A DNA stretch of 64,000 bases. Source: Sphingobacterium sp. PCS056 (lineage in GTDB: Bacteria > Bacteroidota > Bacteroidia > Sphingobacteriales > Sphingobacteriaceae). A model generated the notes under the pieces. That model was not told the DNA's origin, ran no database searches, and was given only the letters and a program-made list of their open reading frames with translations. The stretch lies in assembly GCF_023273895.1 (NCBI RefSeq), contig NZ_CP096883.1, positions 558,001-622,000 of the forward strand. Reading direction: 5' to 3'. Shown in pieces: positions 12,789 to 21,417 of the stretch. The translations under genes and the position numbers were made by a program. Within the stretch, counting starts at the first letter, position 1. Each line of letters starts with the position of its first letter.

Positions 12789-14819
12789 TTATTTAAATCG
12801 TTCATCAAATGTTTTCTCTAACGAGAACATTTCATCCCTAAGTTTGGCAGCCTCTAAAAAGTCCATTTCTTTGGCTGCTTTCTCCATTTTCTTACGAACG
12901 GTATCAATCGCTTTTTTAAGCTCTTTCTCTCCCAGATATTGCAATACCGGATCAGCAGCAACGGTTACAGTAGGATCCGGTTCAACATAGATCTGTTGTT
13001 CTAAACCATTAAAATCTGCGACAGAGGTTTGCTCCATAATTTCCGCTTTCGTTTTACCAACAGTACGTGGAGTAATATGATGCTCTTCATTATATTTCAT
13101 CTGTTTCTCACGTCTACGATTGGTTTCATCAATCGTCAAAGTCATACTATCAGTCATCCGATCAGCATACATGATCACCCGTCCCTTATCATTACGGGCA
13201 GCACGACCAATCGTTTGAATCAATGACCTTTGCGAACGTAAAAAACCTTCCTTATCTGCATCTAATATCGCTACAAGAGTTACTTCAGGCAAATCGAGTC
13301 CTTCCCTTAACAAGTTTACGCCCACCAGCACGTCAAACTCGCCGAGGCGTAATCCACGTAAAATTTCGACCCGTTCTAATGTCTTTACTTCAGAGTGGAT
13401 ATAACGAACTTTGATATTCAACTTCGTCATATACTTGGTCAACTCTTCAGCCATCCGTTTCGTTAACGTAGTAGCCAGTACACGACCACCTGCCTTAATG
13501 GCCTTGTCAGCCTCTTCCAGAAAATCATCCACCTGATTGATTGCCGGATGTACTTCAATGATCGGATCTAGCAAACCAGTAGGACGAATCACTTGCTCCA
13601 CAAAAACACCCTCTGTTTGTTGCAATTCGTAGTCGCCCGGAGTTGCAGAAACATAGATGGTTTGATTGGTCAAGGATTCAAATTCCGGAAAATTCAGAGG
13701 TCTATTATCCAACGCCGCAGGTAATCTGAAACCATGTTCTACCAAAGCAATTTTGCGAGATCGGTCACCACCATACATCGCCCGTAATTGCGGAATCGTT
13801 ACATGGCTTTCATCGATAACCAGTAAGTAATCTTCTGGGAAATAATCTAGCAAACAGAAGGGACGCATCCCCGGTTCACGACCATCAAAAAATCGGGAGT
13901 AATTTTCAATTCCAGAACAATAACCAAGCTCACGCATCATTTCCAGATCGTAATTGACACGTTCTTCCAGACGTTTTGCTTCTAGCATTTTACCTTCCTC
14001 TTCCAACTGTGTTCTACGTTGTACCATTTCTTCTTGAATAGCCCAAATCGTAGAAGTAAACTTTTCCTTTGGTGTAACAAATAATGTAGCAGGGAAAAGA
14101 GCAAGATCCTCCATTTTATTTAACGTCTTTCCCGATAAAGGATCAATCTCGCTCAATTCATCGATCTCATCCCCGAAAAAAGAAACACGGATGGCAAAAT
14201 CTAGATATGCAGGGTAAATATCAACCGTATCTCCTTTCACCCGAAAAGTTCCTCTTTTAAATTCCGTAGTCGTACGCGCATATAAAATCTCCACTAAACG
14301 ATGTAAAAAAGCATTTCGAGAAATAACCGTTCCTATTGCAAAGCGAAATATGGACCGTGAAAAATCTTCTGGATTACCCATACCATAGATACAGGAAACA
14401 GAAGAAACCACAATAACATCACGTCGTCCAGACATCAAAGCAGTAGTCGTTGCTAAACGCAGTTTCTCGATTTCCTCATTAATGGCCAGATCCTTTTCAA
14501 TATACGTATTGGATGATGCTATAAAAGCCTCAGGTTGGTAATAATCGTAATACGAGACAAAGTAATTGACAGCATTATCAGGAAAAAATTGTTTAAATTC
14601 TCCGTAGAGCTGCGCTGCTAAGGTTTTATTATGGCTGAGTATTAAAGTCGGTTTTTGGGTTTGCTGGATGACATTGGCAACTGTAAAAGTTTTTCCCGAT
14701 CCCGTCACCCCTAAAAGTGTTTGGTACTGTTCCCCTTCATTCAAACCTTGCACTAATTCTTTGATAGCAGTAGGCTGATCTCCAGTTGGTTTATATTCAG
14801 ATGTAAGTTGAAACTTCAT
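12789..14819 (-). CDS. uvrB: Excinuclease ABC subunit B
   Basis: The damage-verifying helicase-like subunit of nucleotide excision repair; it receives DNA from UvrA2 and recruits UvrC. The 676-residue protein has the Walker A motif GVTGSGKT (37-44), the beta-hairpin region YYDYYQPEAFIASSNTYIEKD split by its conserved tyrosines, the DEAD-like LLVIDESHV, helicase motif VI in QTIGRAARN, and a C-terminal UVR domain (about 634-670) for UvrC binding. Length and motifs are complete. uvrA and uvrC are not in the window. A possible -7 box (TAAATTTG, minus strand, 14840-14847) lies just upstream. Confidence 0.97.
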   Translation of the reverse strand: MKFQLTSEYKPTGDQPTAIKELVQGLNEGEQYQTLLGVTGSGKTFTVANVIQQTQKPTLILSHNKTLAAQLYGEFKQFFPDNAVNYFVSYYDYYQPEAFIASSNTYIEKDLAINEEIEKLRLATTTALMSGRRDVIVVSSVSCIYGMGNPEDFSRSIFRFAIGTVISRNAFLHRLVEILYARTTTEFKRGTFRVKGDTVDIYPAYLDFAIRVSFFGDEIDELSEIDPLSGKTLNKMEDLALFPATLFVTPKEKFTSTIWAIQEEMVQRRTQLEEEGKMLEAKRLEERVNYDLEMMRELGYCSGIENYSRFFDGREPGMRPFCLLDYFPEDYLLVIDESHVTIPQLRAMYGGDRSRKIALVEHGFRLPAALDNRPLNFPEFESLTNQTIYVSATPGDYELQQTEGVFVEQVIRPTGLLDPIIEVHPAINQVDDFLEEADKAIKAGGRVLATTLTKRMAEELTKYMTKLNIKVRYIHSEVKTLERVEILRGLRLGEFDVLVGVNLLREGLDLPEVTLVAILDADKEGFLRSQRSLIQTIGRAARNDKGRVIMYADRMTDSMTLTIDETNRRREKQMKYNEEHHITPRTVGKTKAEIMEQTSVADFNGLEQQIYVEPDPTVTVAADPVLQYLGEKELKKAIDTVRKKMEKAAKEMDFLEAAKLRDEMFSLEKTFDERFK

Positions 14820-14973
14820 AAAATCCTATTCAAGTATGACAAATTTAATCAAAATAAATGAGGCATTTGTATAATAACGTAGGGGACAAAATACCTGAAC
14901 TATTTTATCATTAATCAAACAGTAAATTGAGATTATTTGTGTAAATTGCTATAATCACTATAATCTACACCAT

Positions 14974-15618
14974 ATGCTAAACATCCTAAGTACGCAAAAC
15001 AGCATCGCCAATCAATACATTGCAGAATTACGTGATGTTACTATTCAGAAAGATCGTATGCGTTTCCGTCGCAATCTCGAACGCCTAGGAGAAATATTCG
15101 CTTATGAGATCAGTAAAACATTGACTTACGCTCCCGCAGATGTGGAAACTCCTTTAGGTATCGCGAATACACAGATGCTTCTTGAACACCCCGTTTTAGC
15201 GACAATTCTTCGAGCTGGTCTGCCTTTACATCAGGGATTATTAAATGTTTTCGACCGATCAGACAGTGCCTTTATCGCGGCATATCGCCATACCAAGAAG
15301 AGCGGTGAATTTGAAATACATAAACAGTATGTCAATACTCCGGATCTTGACAACAAAGTGGTTATTGTCGCAGATCCGATGCTTGCTACTGGCAAAAGTG
15401 CCGTATTATGTTGCAAAGACCTATTGGCTGATTATGCGATCAAAGAATTGCATATTGTTGTTGCCATCGCTTCAGAAGAAGGAATAAGACATGTTCAAGC
15501 ATTTTTACCCAAAGCAATCATTTGGGTAGGAGCAGTGGATAATGAATTGACAAGCAAAGCTTATATCGTACCAGGATTAGGAGATGCAGGAGATCTTGCT
15601 TACGGGAGTAAGCACTAA
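14974..15618 (+). CDS. upp: Uracil phosphoribosyltransferase
   Basis: Pyrimidine salvage: converts uracil and PRPP to UMP. The 214-residue protein has the PRPP-binding loop VIVADPMLATGKS (about 129-141) and the C-terminal uracil-binding segment GLGDAGDLAYG. Both are diagnostic. It stands alone, divergent from uvrB. Confidence 0.93.
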   Translation: MLNILSTQNSIANQYIAELRDVTIQKDRMRFRRNLERLGEIFAYEISKTLTYAPADVETPLGIANTQMLLEHPVLATILRAGLPLHQGLLNVFDRSDSAFIAAYRHTKKSGEFEIHKQYVNTPDLDNKVVIVADPMLATGKSAVLCCKDLLADYAIKELHIVVAIASEEGIRHVQAFLPKAIIWVGAVDNELTSKAYIVPGLGDAGDLAYGSKH

Positions 15619-15734
15619 TCTTTATAATTTAGTAGTAAAAACTTAATACGGAGCATTGCTCTTAACACATTATATATCAGTAAATTTAATCAACAAAATG
15701 AAATACGCACATACACAAACTAACTTATTTTTAT

Positions 15735-16208
15735 ATGACTTGGCAGAAATACAATGGCGAAAGCATCAAGACATCTATATGGGATGCTGTTGAAACCAAT
15801 ATCTTAAAAGAAATAGATCTGGGCAATAAACTCAAAGTCTATATCGGAACAGATTCACAAATAAAAAGAGGAACTATCGATTTTGCTACAGTCATTGTTT
15901 TCCTCCGAGAACACCGAGGTGGCTTTATGTTTGTTCATAAAGATAAAAGAACTCACCTGATGGGCATTAAAGAGCGCATGCTACTGGAAGTTCAAAAATC
16001 AATCGAAGTTGCTTACGAACTATGCCCACTTCTAGAACAGTACCAAGTCGATCTAGAAGTTCACGCCGACATCAACACCAATCCTAATTTCCAGTCAAAT
16101 GTTGCATTAAAAGAGGCGATGGGTTACATTATGGGAATGGGTTTTGTCTTTAAGGCAAAGCCGGAATCTTTTGCCAGTACTACTTGTGCCAATAAGCAAG
16201 TGCAGTAA
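15735..16208 (+). CDS. Ribonuclease H-like YkuK-family protein (DUF458)
   Basis: 157 residues resembling B. subtilis YkuK, a family predicted to adopt an RNase H-like fold. Acidic residues in the IGTDSQ stretch near the N-terminus and in LEVHADIN near residue 110 sit where RNase H-fold active-site aspartates would fall. The C-terminal KPESFASTTCANK is a conserved feature of the family. The biochemical role is not established, and the nuclease label is by fold only. It lies about 145 nt upstream of pnuC and may or may not share its transcript. Confidence 0.72.
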   Translation: MTWQKYNGESIKTSIWDAVETNILKEIDLGNKLKVYIGTDSQIKRGTIDFATVIVFLREHRGGFMFVHKDKRTHLMGIKERMLLEVQKSIEVAYELCPLLEQYQVDLEVHADINTNPNFQSNVALKEAMGYIMGMGFVFKAKPESFASTTCANKQVQ

Positions 16209-16353
16209 GTGGAATTGGGACTGGAACCTGCTATGAAACCCATACTGTAACGTTGCGAATAGTCCTATTAACATACTGATGCCCTAAAATTATTTTGGGC
16301 AAATGAACGCTTTTGCTAAATTCGTATCTTTACCTGCTAAAGACACGAAAGCT

Positions 16354-16959
16354 ATGCCTGCAATTATACAGCAGATTTTTCAACAATTTGCCCAGACCAC
16401 CATGCTCGAATGGATTGGCACCATCACCGGTTTTCTATGTGTCTATCTCGCAGCCAAACAACATATCCTGAATTGGCCCATCAGTGTGATCAGCGTGCTG
16501 ACCTATGCCTATATTTTCTATCATAGTAAACTATATGGTGACGCAGTACTACAACTCTATTTTTTAAGTACAGCCATTTATGGTTGGTATTATTGGTCTA
16601 AAAAAATCAGAGAAGATGATAAACCGATTGTCTCGTTTACAAATCGTGAAATGCTCTTCACCCTTATTATTATCGTCATCCTAACCGTTTTGCTTGGCAC
16701 TTTTCTACAGAAAATGACCGACTCGGACGTTCCTTACGCAGATGGCTTTTGTACAGCAGTCAGCTTTGTTGCCCAATTCCTAATGACTCGAAAAGTACTC
16801 CAAAATTGGCTTCTGTGGATTTTTGTTGATATCTGCTATATTCCGCTCTATTTTCATAAGGGTCTACTGCTCACCGCAATTCTATACTTCGTATTTGCCA
16901 TCATCGCGTGGATGGGCTATAAGGATTGGAGAGTCACTTATCGTACTTTTATGCTATAA
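16354..16959 (+). CDS. pnuC: PnuC-type nicotinamide riboside transporter
   Basis: A roughly 201-residue inner-membrane protein of the PnuC/PnuT family with seven or so hydrophobic helices. LEWIGTITGFLCVYLAAKQ and the tryptophan-rich stretch YGWYYW are typical. The adjacent gene is a NadR-type ribosylnicotinamide kinase, and no TPP riboswitch is visible, so nicotinamide riboside is a better substrate guess than thiamine. The frame is open from an ATG at 16303; I prefer the ATG at 16354 because MPAIIQQIFQQF resembles the usual N-terminal helix. A small hairpin (GCCC...GGGC, 16281-16300) precedes the longer start. Confidence 0.8.
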   Translation: MPAIIQQIFQQFAQTTMLEWIGTITGFLCVYLAAKQHILNWPISVISVLTYAYIFYHSKLYGDAVLQLYFLSTAIYGWYYWSKKIREDDKPIVSFTNREMLFTLIIIVILTVLLGTFLQKMTDSDVPYADGFCTAVSFVAQFLMTRKVLQNWLLWIFVDICYIPLYFHKGLLLTAILYFVFAIIAWMGYKDWRVTYRTFML

Positions 16960-16993
16960 TGTCCAAACAAGATGCCTAACTTTATACCCACGA

Positions 16994-17524
16994 ATGAGTA
17001 CATCAAATCCAGACTTAATAAAAATCGCCGTTGTAGGACCTGAATCAACAGGAAAATCTACTATAGCACAAGCAGTAGCACGACATTTTGATACTGTCTG
17101 TGTCCCAGAATACGCACGAGAATATTGCAAAAACTTACATAATGAATATACCTTGCAGGATGAGGTCAATATGTACTATGGTCAAATAGCACTGGAAAAT
17201 ACGCTGATCCCACTAGCAAAAAATAATTTGCTTATTTGTGATACGACCATCATGACCATTAAAATATGGTGTGATTATTTATTTGGCGATACGCCTCAAG
17301 ACGTGAAGGAGGAGATTAACAATCGCCATTATGACCTCTATCTCCTGATGGATATTGATCTTCCATGGGAAGAAGATCCATTGCGCGACTTCCCTGAGCA
17401 TCGCGAACACTTTATGGGCGTGTGGGAATCCGAACTAAAATCCTTGAAGGCGAACTATATCATCATATCCGGATTAGGTGATGAAAGACTTAAAAATGCA
17501 CTAGAAGCTATTAACAGAAAATAA
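16994..17524 (+). CDS. NadR-type ribosylnicotinamide kinase (P-loop ATPase)
   Basis: A 176-residue P-loop kinase resembling the C-terminal domain of NadR, which phosphorylates nicotinamide riboside to NMN. The Walker A motif is GPESTGKST near residue 15, followed by VPEYAREY, which is typical of the NadR kinase domain. LLICDTTIMT supplies the Walker B-like strand. It is a stand-alone kinase without the NadR adenylyltransferase or DNA-binding domains. The frame is open for 57 codons upstream, overlapping pnuC, but the ATG at 16994 directly precedes the P-loop strand. It follows pnuC by 34 nt and likely traps imported substrate. Confidence 0.83.
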   Translation: MSTSNPDLIKIAVVGPESTGKSTIAQAVARHFDTVCVPEYAREYCKNLHNEYTLQDEVNMYYGQIALENTLIPLAKNNLLICDTTIMTIKIWCDYLFGDTPQDVKEEINNRHYDLYLLMDIDLPWEEDPLRDFPEHREHFMGVWESELKSLKANYIIISGLGDERLKNALEAINRK

Positions 17525-17546
17525 GATTTTCGAAATACATGAAAAC

Positions 17547-17580
17547 TTAACATTAACTTCACATTAGAACGGTAAATTTG
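17547..17580 (+). promoter_or_regulatory. Promoter with 11-bp direct repeats (Pho-box-like)
   Basis: TAAATTTG at 17573-17580 fits TAnnTTTG. Just upstream are TTAACAT and TTCACAT (17547-17564), spaced 4 bp apart to give the 11-bp period typical of PhoB-type sites. The -7 box is flanked by CGGTA and TACCG. The nearest downstream gene starts about 190 nt away. Assignment to Pho is speculative. Confidence 0.35.
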
Positions 17581-17770
17581 TACCGTTGTTATAGCGCGTT
17601 TATGACAACAAATGCTTACTAATGAGCACAATTCTTTGAAATTTACAAATCCCAATCTGTAAAGAGATACAATTAATTGTACCGCTTACTCTTCGTCTTT
17701 TGCAAAGTACAACCTATTGCCCTCATGAATGTTTAGCTTAAAAATTAGTACATTCATAAATAACAAAAAA

Positions 17771-18019
17771 ATGATTACATTATTTAATTCATTGCATTTA
17801 GACCTGACTGTTACAGCCATTATTTCTTTTATTTATATATTAGCTTGTGTGGCTATATATCAGATGCACAGTACCAAAGACGGTATCCTTTTCTTTCTTT
17901 ACATCACAGCATCAGCATTCATTATATTTCTGTTTATCAATTTTACCATGATATCCGCAGGTATTGTATTTCTATACATCATGCGATTAGTTTACCGAAA
18001 TTTAAGAATGGATATTTAA
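17771..18019 (+). CDS. Small integral membrane protein, unknown function
   Basis: 82 residues with two strongly hydrophobic segments (about 13-32 and 39-67, the latter perhaps two short helices) and a basic C-terminus RLVYRNLRMDI that should lie in the cytoplasm. No family is recognised. An upstream in-frame ATG at 17729 would add 14 residues; the ATG at 17771 is preferred because an A-rich stretch typical of this genome's leaders precedes it. A strong terminator follows, so it is its own unit. Confidence 0.55.
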   Translation: MITLFNSLHLDLTVTAIISFIYILACVAIYQMHSTKDGILFFLYITASAFIIFLFINFTMISAGIVFLYIMRLVYRNLRMDI

Positions 18020-18048
18020 ATATATCCGGCTAATAATCATTATTATAC

Positions 18049-18084
18049 AAAAACGCCTCAATTGCTTTCAATTGAGGCGTTTTT
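18049..18084. terminator. Strong bidirectional terminator
   Basis: A perfect 16-bp stem (AAAAACGCCTCAATTG and complement), a CTTT loop and a T-rich tail. It separates the small membrane protein gene from the converging ahcY. Confidence 0.88.
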
Positions 18085-18103
18085 TATTTTTAAATATTTG
18101 ATG

Positions 18104-19420
18104 TTAGTAACGGTAAGCTTCAGCTTTAAACGGACCATCAACAGTAACACCAATATAAGCAGCTTGCTCTTCGGTCAATACGTCTAATTCAACACCGATA
18201 TGCGCTAAATGTAAACGTGCTACTTTTTCATCCAAATATTTTGGAAGGGTATATACTTTATTTTCATAAGCAGCAGTATTTGTCCATAATTCCAATTGCG
18301 CTAACGTTTGGTTAGTGAATGAATTAGACATCACAAATGAAGGGTGTCCAGTAGCACAGCCTAAATTCACCAATCTACCTTCTGCCAATAAAATAATATC
18401 CACACCATCGATCGTGTATTTATCCACTTGAGGTTTGATCTCAATTTTAGTATTACCGTAATTGCTATTTAACCAAGCTACATCAATCTCGTTATCAAAG
18501 TGACCAATATTACAAACAACTGTTTTATCTTTCATTGTTTTGAAATGCTCAGCACGAACGATATCTTTATTACCCGTAGTCGTCACAACGATATTTGCTT
18601 CTTTCACTGCATCAGCAAATTTTTTCACTTCAAAGCCTTCCATTGCTGCTTGTAGTGCACAGATTGGATCGATTTCTGTCACGATAACACGTACACCAGC
18701 CGAACGTAATGATTCAGCAGAACCTTTACCTACATCACCAAAACCAGCCACTACAGCTACTTTACCTGCTAACATCAAATCGGTCGCACGGCGGATCGCA
18801 TCAACTAATGACTCGCGGCAACCATATTTATTATCAAATTTAGATTTCGTAACCGAATCATTGACATTGATCGCAGGTAAATGAAGTGTACCATTTTTCA
18901 TACGCTCGTATAAACGGTGAACACCTGTTGTTGTTTCTTCCGATAAACCTTTGATTTCAGCAATCAATTCCGGGTATTTATCAAACACCATATTTGTCAA
19001 ATCACCACCATCATCTAAGATCATGTTTAAGGGTTGACGATCTTCACCGAAGAATAACGTTTGCTCGATGCACCAGTTAAATTCCTCTTCATTCATACCT
19101 TTCCAAGCATAAACAGGAATACCTGCAGCGGCAATAGCAGCAGCAGCATGATCTTGAGTAGAAAAGATATTACAAGATGACCAAGTTACATCAGCACCCA
19201 ATTCAACCAAAGTTTCTATAAGCACCGCAGTTTGGATAGTCATGTGAAGACAACCAGCAATACGCGCACCTTTTAATGGTTTTGCTGCACCAAACTCAGC
19301 ACGAAGGCTCATTAAGCCAGGCATTTCAGCTTCCGCTAATTCTATTTCTTTACGACCCCATTCAGCAAGGCTGATATCCTTAACTTTGTATGGTACGTAT
19401 GTACTTGCTACTGATGACAT
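18104..19420 (-). CDS. ahcY: S-adenosylhomocysteine hydrolase
   Basis: Hydrolyses S-adenosylhomocysteine to adenosine and homocysteine in the activated methyl cycle, relieving product inhibition of methyltransferases. The 438-residue protein carries the substrate-domain motifs [13 protein letters not shown] and DDGGDLT, the NAD-binding [10 protein letters not shown] and the invariant C-terminal PFKAEAYRY. It is full length. A short leader of about 25 nt rules out a SAH riboswitch between the promoter and the ATG. It is divergent from the bacilliredoxin gene with a palindrome between the two promoters. Confidence 0.97.
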   Translation of the reverse strand: MSSVASTYVPYKVKDISLAEWGRKEIELAEAEMPGLMSLRAEFGAAKPLKGARIAGCLHMTIQTAVLIETLVELGADVTWSSCNIFSTQDHAAAAIAAAGIPVYAWKGMNEEEFNWCIEQTLFFGEDRQPLNMILDDGGDLTNMVFDKYPELIAEIKGLSEETTTGVHRLYERMKNGTLHLPAINVNDSVTKSKFDNKYGCRESLVDAIRRATDLMLAGKVAVVAGFGDVGKGSAESLRSAGVRVIVTEIDPICALQAAMEGFEVKKFADAVKEANIVVTTTGNKDIVRAEHFKTMKDKTVVCNIGHFDNEIDVAWLNSNYGNTKIEIKPQVDKYTIDGVDIILLAEGRLVNLGCATGHPSFVMSNSFTNQTLAQLELWTNTAAYENKVYTLPKYLDEKVARLHLAHIGVELDVLTEEQAAYIGVTVDGPFKAEAYRY

Positions 19421-19452
19421 ATATTCTTCTTTTTAAGTTTTAAATTTATTAG

Positions 19453-19483
19453 CAAAAATACCAATCAATACCTTTAAATCAAA
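19453..19483 (-). promoter_or_regulatory. Promoter of ahcY
   Basis: Minus strand: TTTG (19480-19483), exactly 19 nt, then TATTTTTG (19453-19460). An excellent match to the Bacteroidota consensus. Confidence 0.72.
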
Positions 19484-19488
19484 ACGTT

Positions 19489-19510
19489 GAATTTGAAAGC
19501 TTTCAAATTC
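19489..19510. promoter_or_regulatory. Perfect 22-bp palindrome between divergent promoters
   Basis: Arms GAATTTGAAAG and CTTTCAAATTC with no spacer. It sits 5 bp upstream of the ahcY -33 element and 24 bp before the bacilliredoxin -33 element. It looks like a dimeric regulator's operator rather than a terminator: there is no T run, and it lies between start sites. Confidence 0.55.
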
Positions 19511-19534
19511 TGACATTGTTTTGAGACTAATGTC

Positions 19535-19565
19535 TTGACTTAGCTCCTAACAACCCTTATATTTG
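19535..19565 (+). promoter_or_regulatory. Promoter of the bacilliredoxin gene
   Basis: TTG (19535-19537), a 20-nt spacer and TATATTTG (19558-19565). The start near 19571 leaves a leader of about 20 nt. Confidence 0.65.
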
Positions 19566-19591
19566 TAGTATTAAATTTAAAAAAGAAGATT

Positions 19592-20002
19592 ATGTATCCA
19601 GAATATTTAGTAGAACCAATGCGTAAGGAGCTTACAGATGTAGGTTTCGAAGAGTTAAAATCTGCAGAGCAAGTTGATGCAGCTATCGCTACTGAAGGTA
19701 CAGTATTTGTCGTTGTAAACTCAGTATGTGGTTGTGCAGCAGCAAATGCCCGTCCTGCAGCTAAAGCGGCAGTAAAAAATGAAAAACGTCCTACTAAATT
19801 TGTAACGGTATTTGCAGGTATGGAAAAAGACGCCGTTGATAAAGCTAGAAACTATATGTTGCCTTATCCTCCATCTTCTCCTGCAATGGCTCTGTTCAAA
19901 GATGGTAAATTAGTTCATATGATAGAAAGACATATGATTGAGGGTCGCTCTGCACAAATGATTGCTGACAATTTAGTTGCAGCATTTGACGAGTACTGCT
20001 AA
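19592..20002 (+). CDS. BrxA/BrxB-type bacilliredoxin (YphP/YqiW family)
   Basis: A 136-residue thioredoxin-fold protein of the DUF1094 family. The active site CGC (C46 and C48 in VNSVCGCAAAN) and a C-terminal cysteine C136 match B. subtilis BrxA/BrxB, which remove bacillithiol from mixed disulfides. Whether this organism makes bacillithiol cannot be judged here, so low-molecular-weight-thiol redox repair is an inference. Its divergence from ahcY, an enzyme of sulfur-amino-acid metabolism, across a palindrome suggests shared control. Confidence 0.88.
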   Translation: MYPEYLVEPMRKELTDVGFEELKSAEQVDAAIATEGTVFVVVNSVCGCAAANARPAAKAAVKNEKRPTKFVTVFAGMEKDAVDKARNYMLPYPPSSPAMALFKDGKLVHMIERHMIEGRSAQMIADNLVAAFDEYC

Positions 20003-20027
20003 TCATTTATTTTGATTTTTGAAAAAG

Positions 20028-20062
20028 AAAAAGGCTGTTCGAGTTATTCGAATAGCCTTTTT
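20028..20062. terminator. Terminator after bacilliredoxin gene
   Basis: A 15-bp stem AAAAAGGCTGTTCGA / TCGAATAGCCTTTTT (one G-U pair), loop GTTAT, then further T residues. Confidence 0.85.
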
Positions 20063-20137
20063 TGATGTGTTAAAAATCAACTTTTTCAGCTGTCAAAGAG
20101 ACAAACACCTGGATCTGTCTCCTATAAAAAAACAATA

Positions 20138-20764
20138 TTAATCTCTTGGTATATATGTTTTATTACCATTGCTATTGATATAATATTTGCCACCTTCTGG
20201 ACCGATATATACAGCATGTCCATTATATTTCTCTGATGATAGCTTATCCGTACCCGATTTTTTAGTTGCTGAAACGCTATTTTTCATTTTAATAGTAGAA
20301 ACCGAAGCATTACTTTTTGCTTTCTCTACAGCTTTATTAGCCTCTGCTTTTGAAATTTCATTTTCTTTTTTTACAGTTTGCTTTGTTAACTCCCTTGTTT
20401 TAGCGGCATCAGACTTGGCTTTTTCCGCTGACTTCACAGCTTTGTCAGCTTCTGTTTTTGCAGCAGCACTTTCTTTTTTAGCCGATTGTTTTGCTGTCAC
20501 TTTTGTTTTAGCGGCATCAGATTTGGCTCTTTCTGCTGACTTCACAGCTTTGTCAGCCTCTGTTTTTGCAGCAGCACTTTCTTTTCTAGCAGATTGTTTT
20601 GCTGTTTCCTTGGTCACGGTTGTATTATCCTTAACCGTCTTCTCTGCTTTTTTAACTGCCTTATGATGTGGAGGTGTTTCTTGTGCACTGCTTGTTGCAA
20701 TTCCAAACATAGAAACCAATGCAGCTACTGCTGCCCATTTTTTAAAATAATTTAAGGTATTCAT
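20138..20764 (-). CDS. Exported Lys/Ala-rich repeat protein with PBCV-type basic adaptor C-terminus
   Basis: A 208-residue secreted, very basic protein. A signal peptide (1-27, ending SSA) is followed by two near-identical 36-residue repeats (55-90 and 91-126) built on KESAAAKTEADKAVKSAE, then a degenerate third (127-153). These should form long charged helices. The C-terminal 25 residues, NGHAVYIGPEGGKYYINSNG onward, match my recollection of the PBCV-specific basic adaptor domain (xGPxGGKYYIxxxGxKxYI). Function unknown: binding to a polyanion or the cell surface is a guess. Nothing in the neighbourhood is obviously linked. Confidence 0.75.
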   Translation of the reverse strand: MNTLNYFKKWAAVAALVSMFGIATSSAQETPPHHKAVKKAEKTVKDNTTVTKETAKQSARKESAAAKTEADKAVKSAERAKSDAAKTKVTAKQSAKKESAAAKTEADKAVKSAEKAKSDAAKTRELTKQTVKKENEISKAEANKAVEKAKSNASVSTIKMKNSVSATKKSGTDKLSSEKYNGHAVYIGPEGGKYYINSNGNKTYIPRD

Positions 20765-20871
20765 AACCCAATATTTTTAAGTGTAAAACTAGTTACATAA
20801 ATTCAAAACAAATGCCAATAACAACTAGACTTCAAGCAATTAACACACATTTAACACAACAGATAAATGAT

Positions 20872-20904
20872 AAAAAAGGTTTGACATGTATCCATGCCAA
20901 ACCT
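20872..20904 (-). terminator. Terminator of the small exported protein gene
   Basis: Arms AGGTTTGACATG / CATGCCAAACCT pair with one mismatch. On the minus strand they are followed by TTTTTTA. Confidence 0.65.
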
Positions 20905-20932
20905 GCTCTTCTTTGTATCGTTTTACTTAAAC

Positions 20933-21181
20933 CTATTTACCCGGAGGTTTAGGTTTAGGCATCATTTTGTTCATTTTTCTATCCATTACTTTTTTTTCCG
21001 AAGTAGAATCTTTTGCCACTTCTGGATTTTGTTTTACAGGAATGGCTGGAGCCATCTTTTGCTCTGTTTTTTTGACCATCTTTTCTGGCTGCTTTTGCTG
21101 AGCTGAGACGAATGTCAGACTGAACACTGTGAGTATAGCAACCCAAGTGGCTACCAATACCGAAAATTTCATTGTTTTCAT
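20933..21181 (-). CDS. Small exported basic protein, unknown function
   Basis: About 82 residues. MKTMKFSVLVATWVAILTV begins a clear signal peptide ending VSA before QQKQ; the mature part is about 55 residues rich in Lys, Pro and Met (MMPKPKPPGK at the end), with no cysteine or recognisable domain. The frame opens 17 codons further upstream, but those residues do not fit a signal peptide. It resembles the neighbouring repeat protein in being exported and basic, though no sequence match is obvious. Confidence 0.55.
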   Translation of the reverse strand: MKTMKFSVLVATWVAILTVFSLTFVSAQQKQPEKMVKKTEQKMAPAIPVKQNPEVAKDSTSEKKVMDRKMNKMMPKPKPPGK

Positions 21182-21274
21182 AATCAAGATATTTAGTGTC
21201 GTTTGGTATGAAGTGCTCAAACCAAGTGCCACAAAGCATACTTTAAAACAATTAACAAACTTATTTACAATACA

Positions 21275-21308
21275 TTAAGAGTCAATAAAATTAATTATTG
21301 ACTCTTAA
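21275..21308. terminator. Hairpin between efflux operon and small exported protein gene
   Basis: A perfect 14-bp stem TTAAGAGTCAATAA / TTATTGACTCTTAA with a 6-nt loop. It lies downstream of the permease gene on the same strand. The T tail is weak, so the terminator role is only probable. Confidence 0.45.
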
Positions 21309-21417
21309 TAATTTAATGTGCTAACGCTTCAATAGGACACCCATAAAATGAAACTTGGATAAAACTGTATACGCAAACACGCATACTAAAAGGACATTAT
21401 CCATCTATTCCTACCCA

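Noticed and set aside
13029..13414. Plus-strand frames inside uvrB and similar antisense frames in other genes
   Set aside because: Each overlaps a well-supported gene with intact family motifs and has no independent support.
16209..16353. TPP riboswitch upstream of pnuC
   Set aside because: I looked for the CTGAGA and ACCTGA-type conserved elements of the thi-box and did not find them in order.
20187..20666. 159-codon plus-strand frame opposite the repeat protein
   Set aside because: It is the antisense of a Lys/Ala-rich repeat, which automatically gives a long Phe/Leu/Ala-rich frame. The minus-strand frame has a signal peptide and a recognisable C-terminus.
20979..21239. 86-codon minus-strand frame overlapping the small exported protein
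   Set aside because: The frame of the neighbouring call has a clean signal peptide; this one does not.
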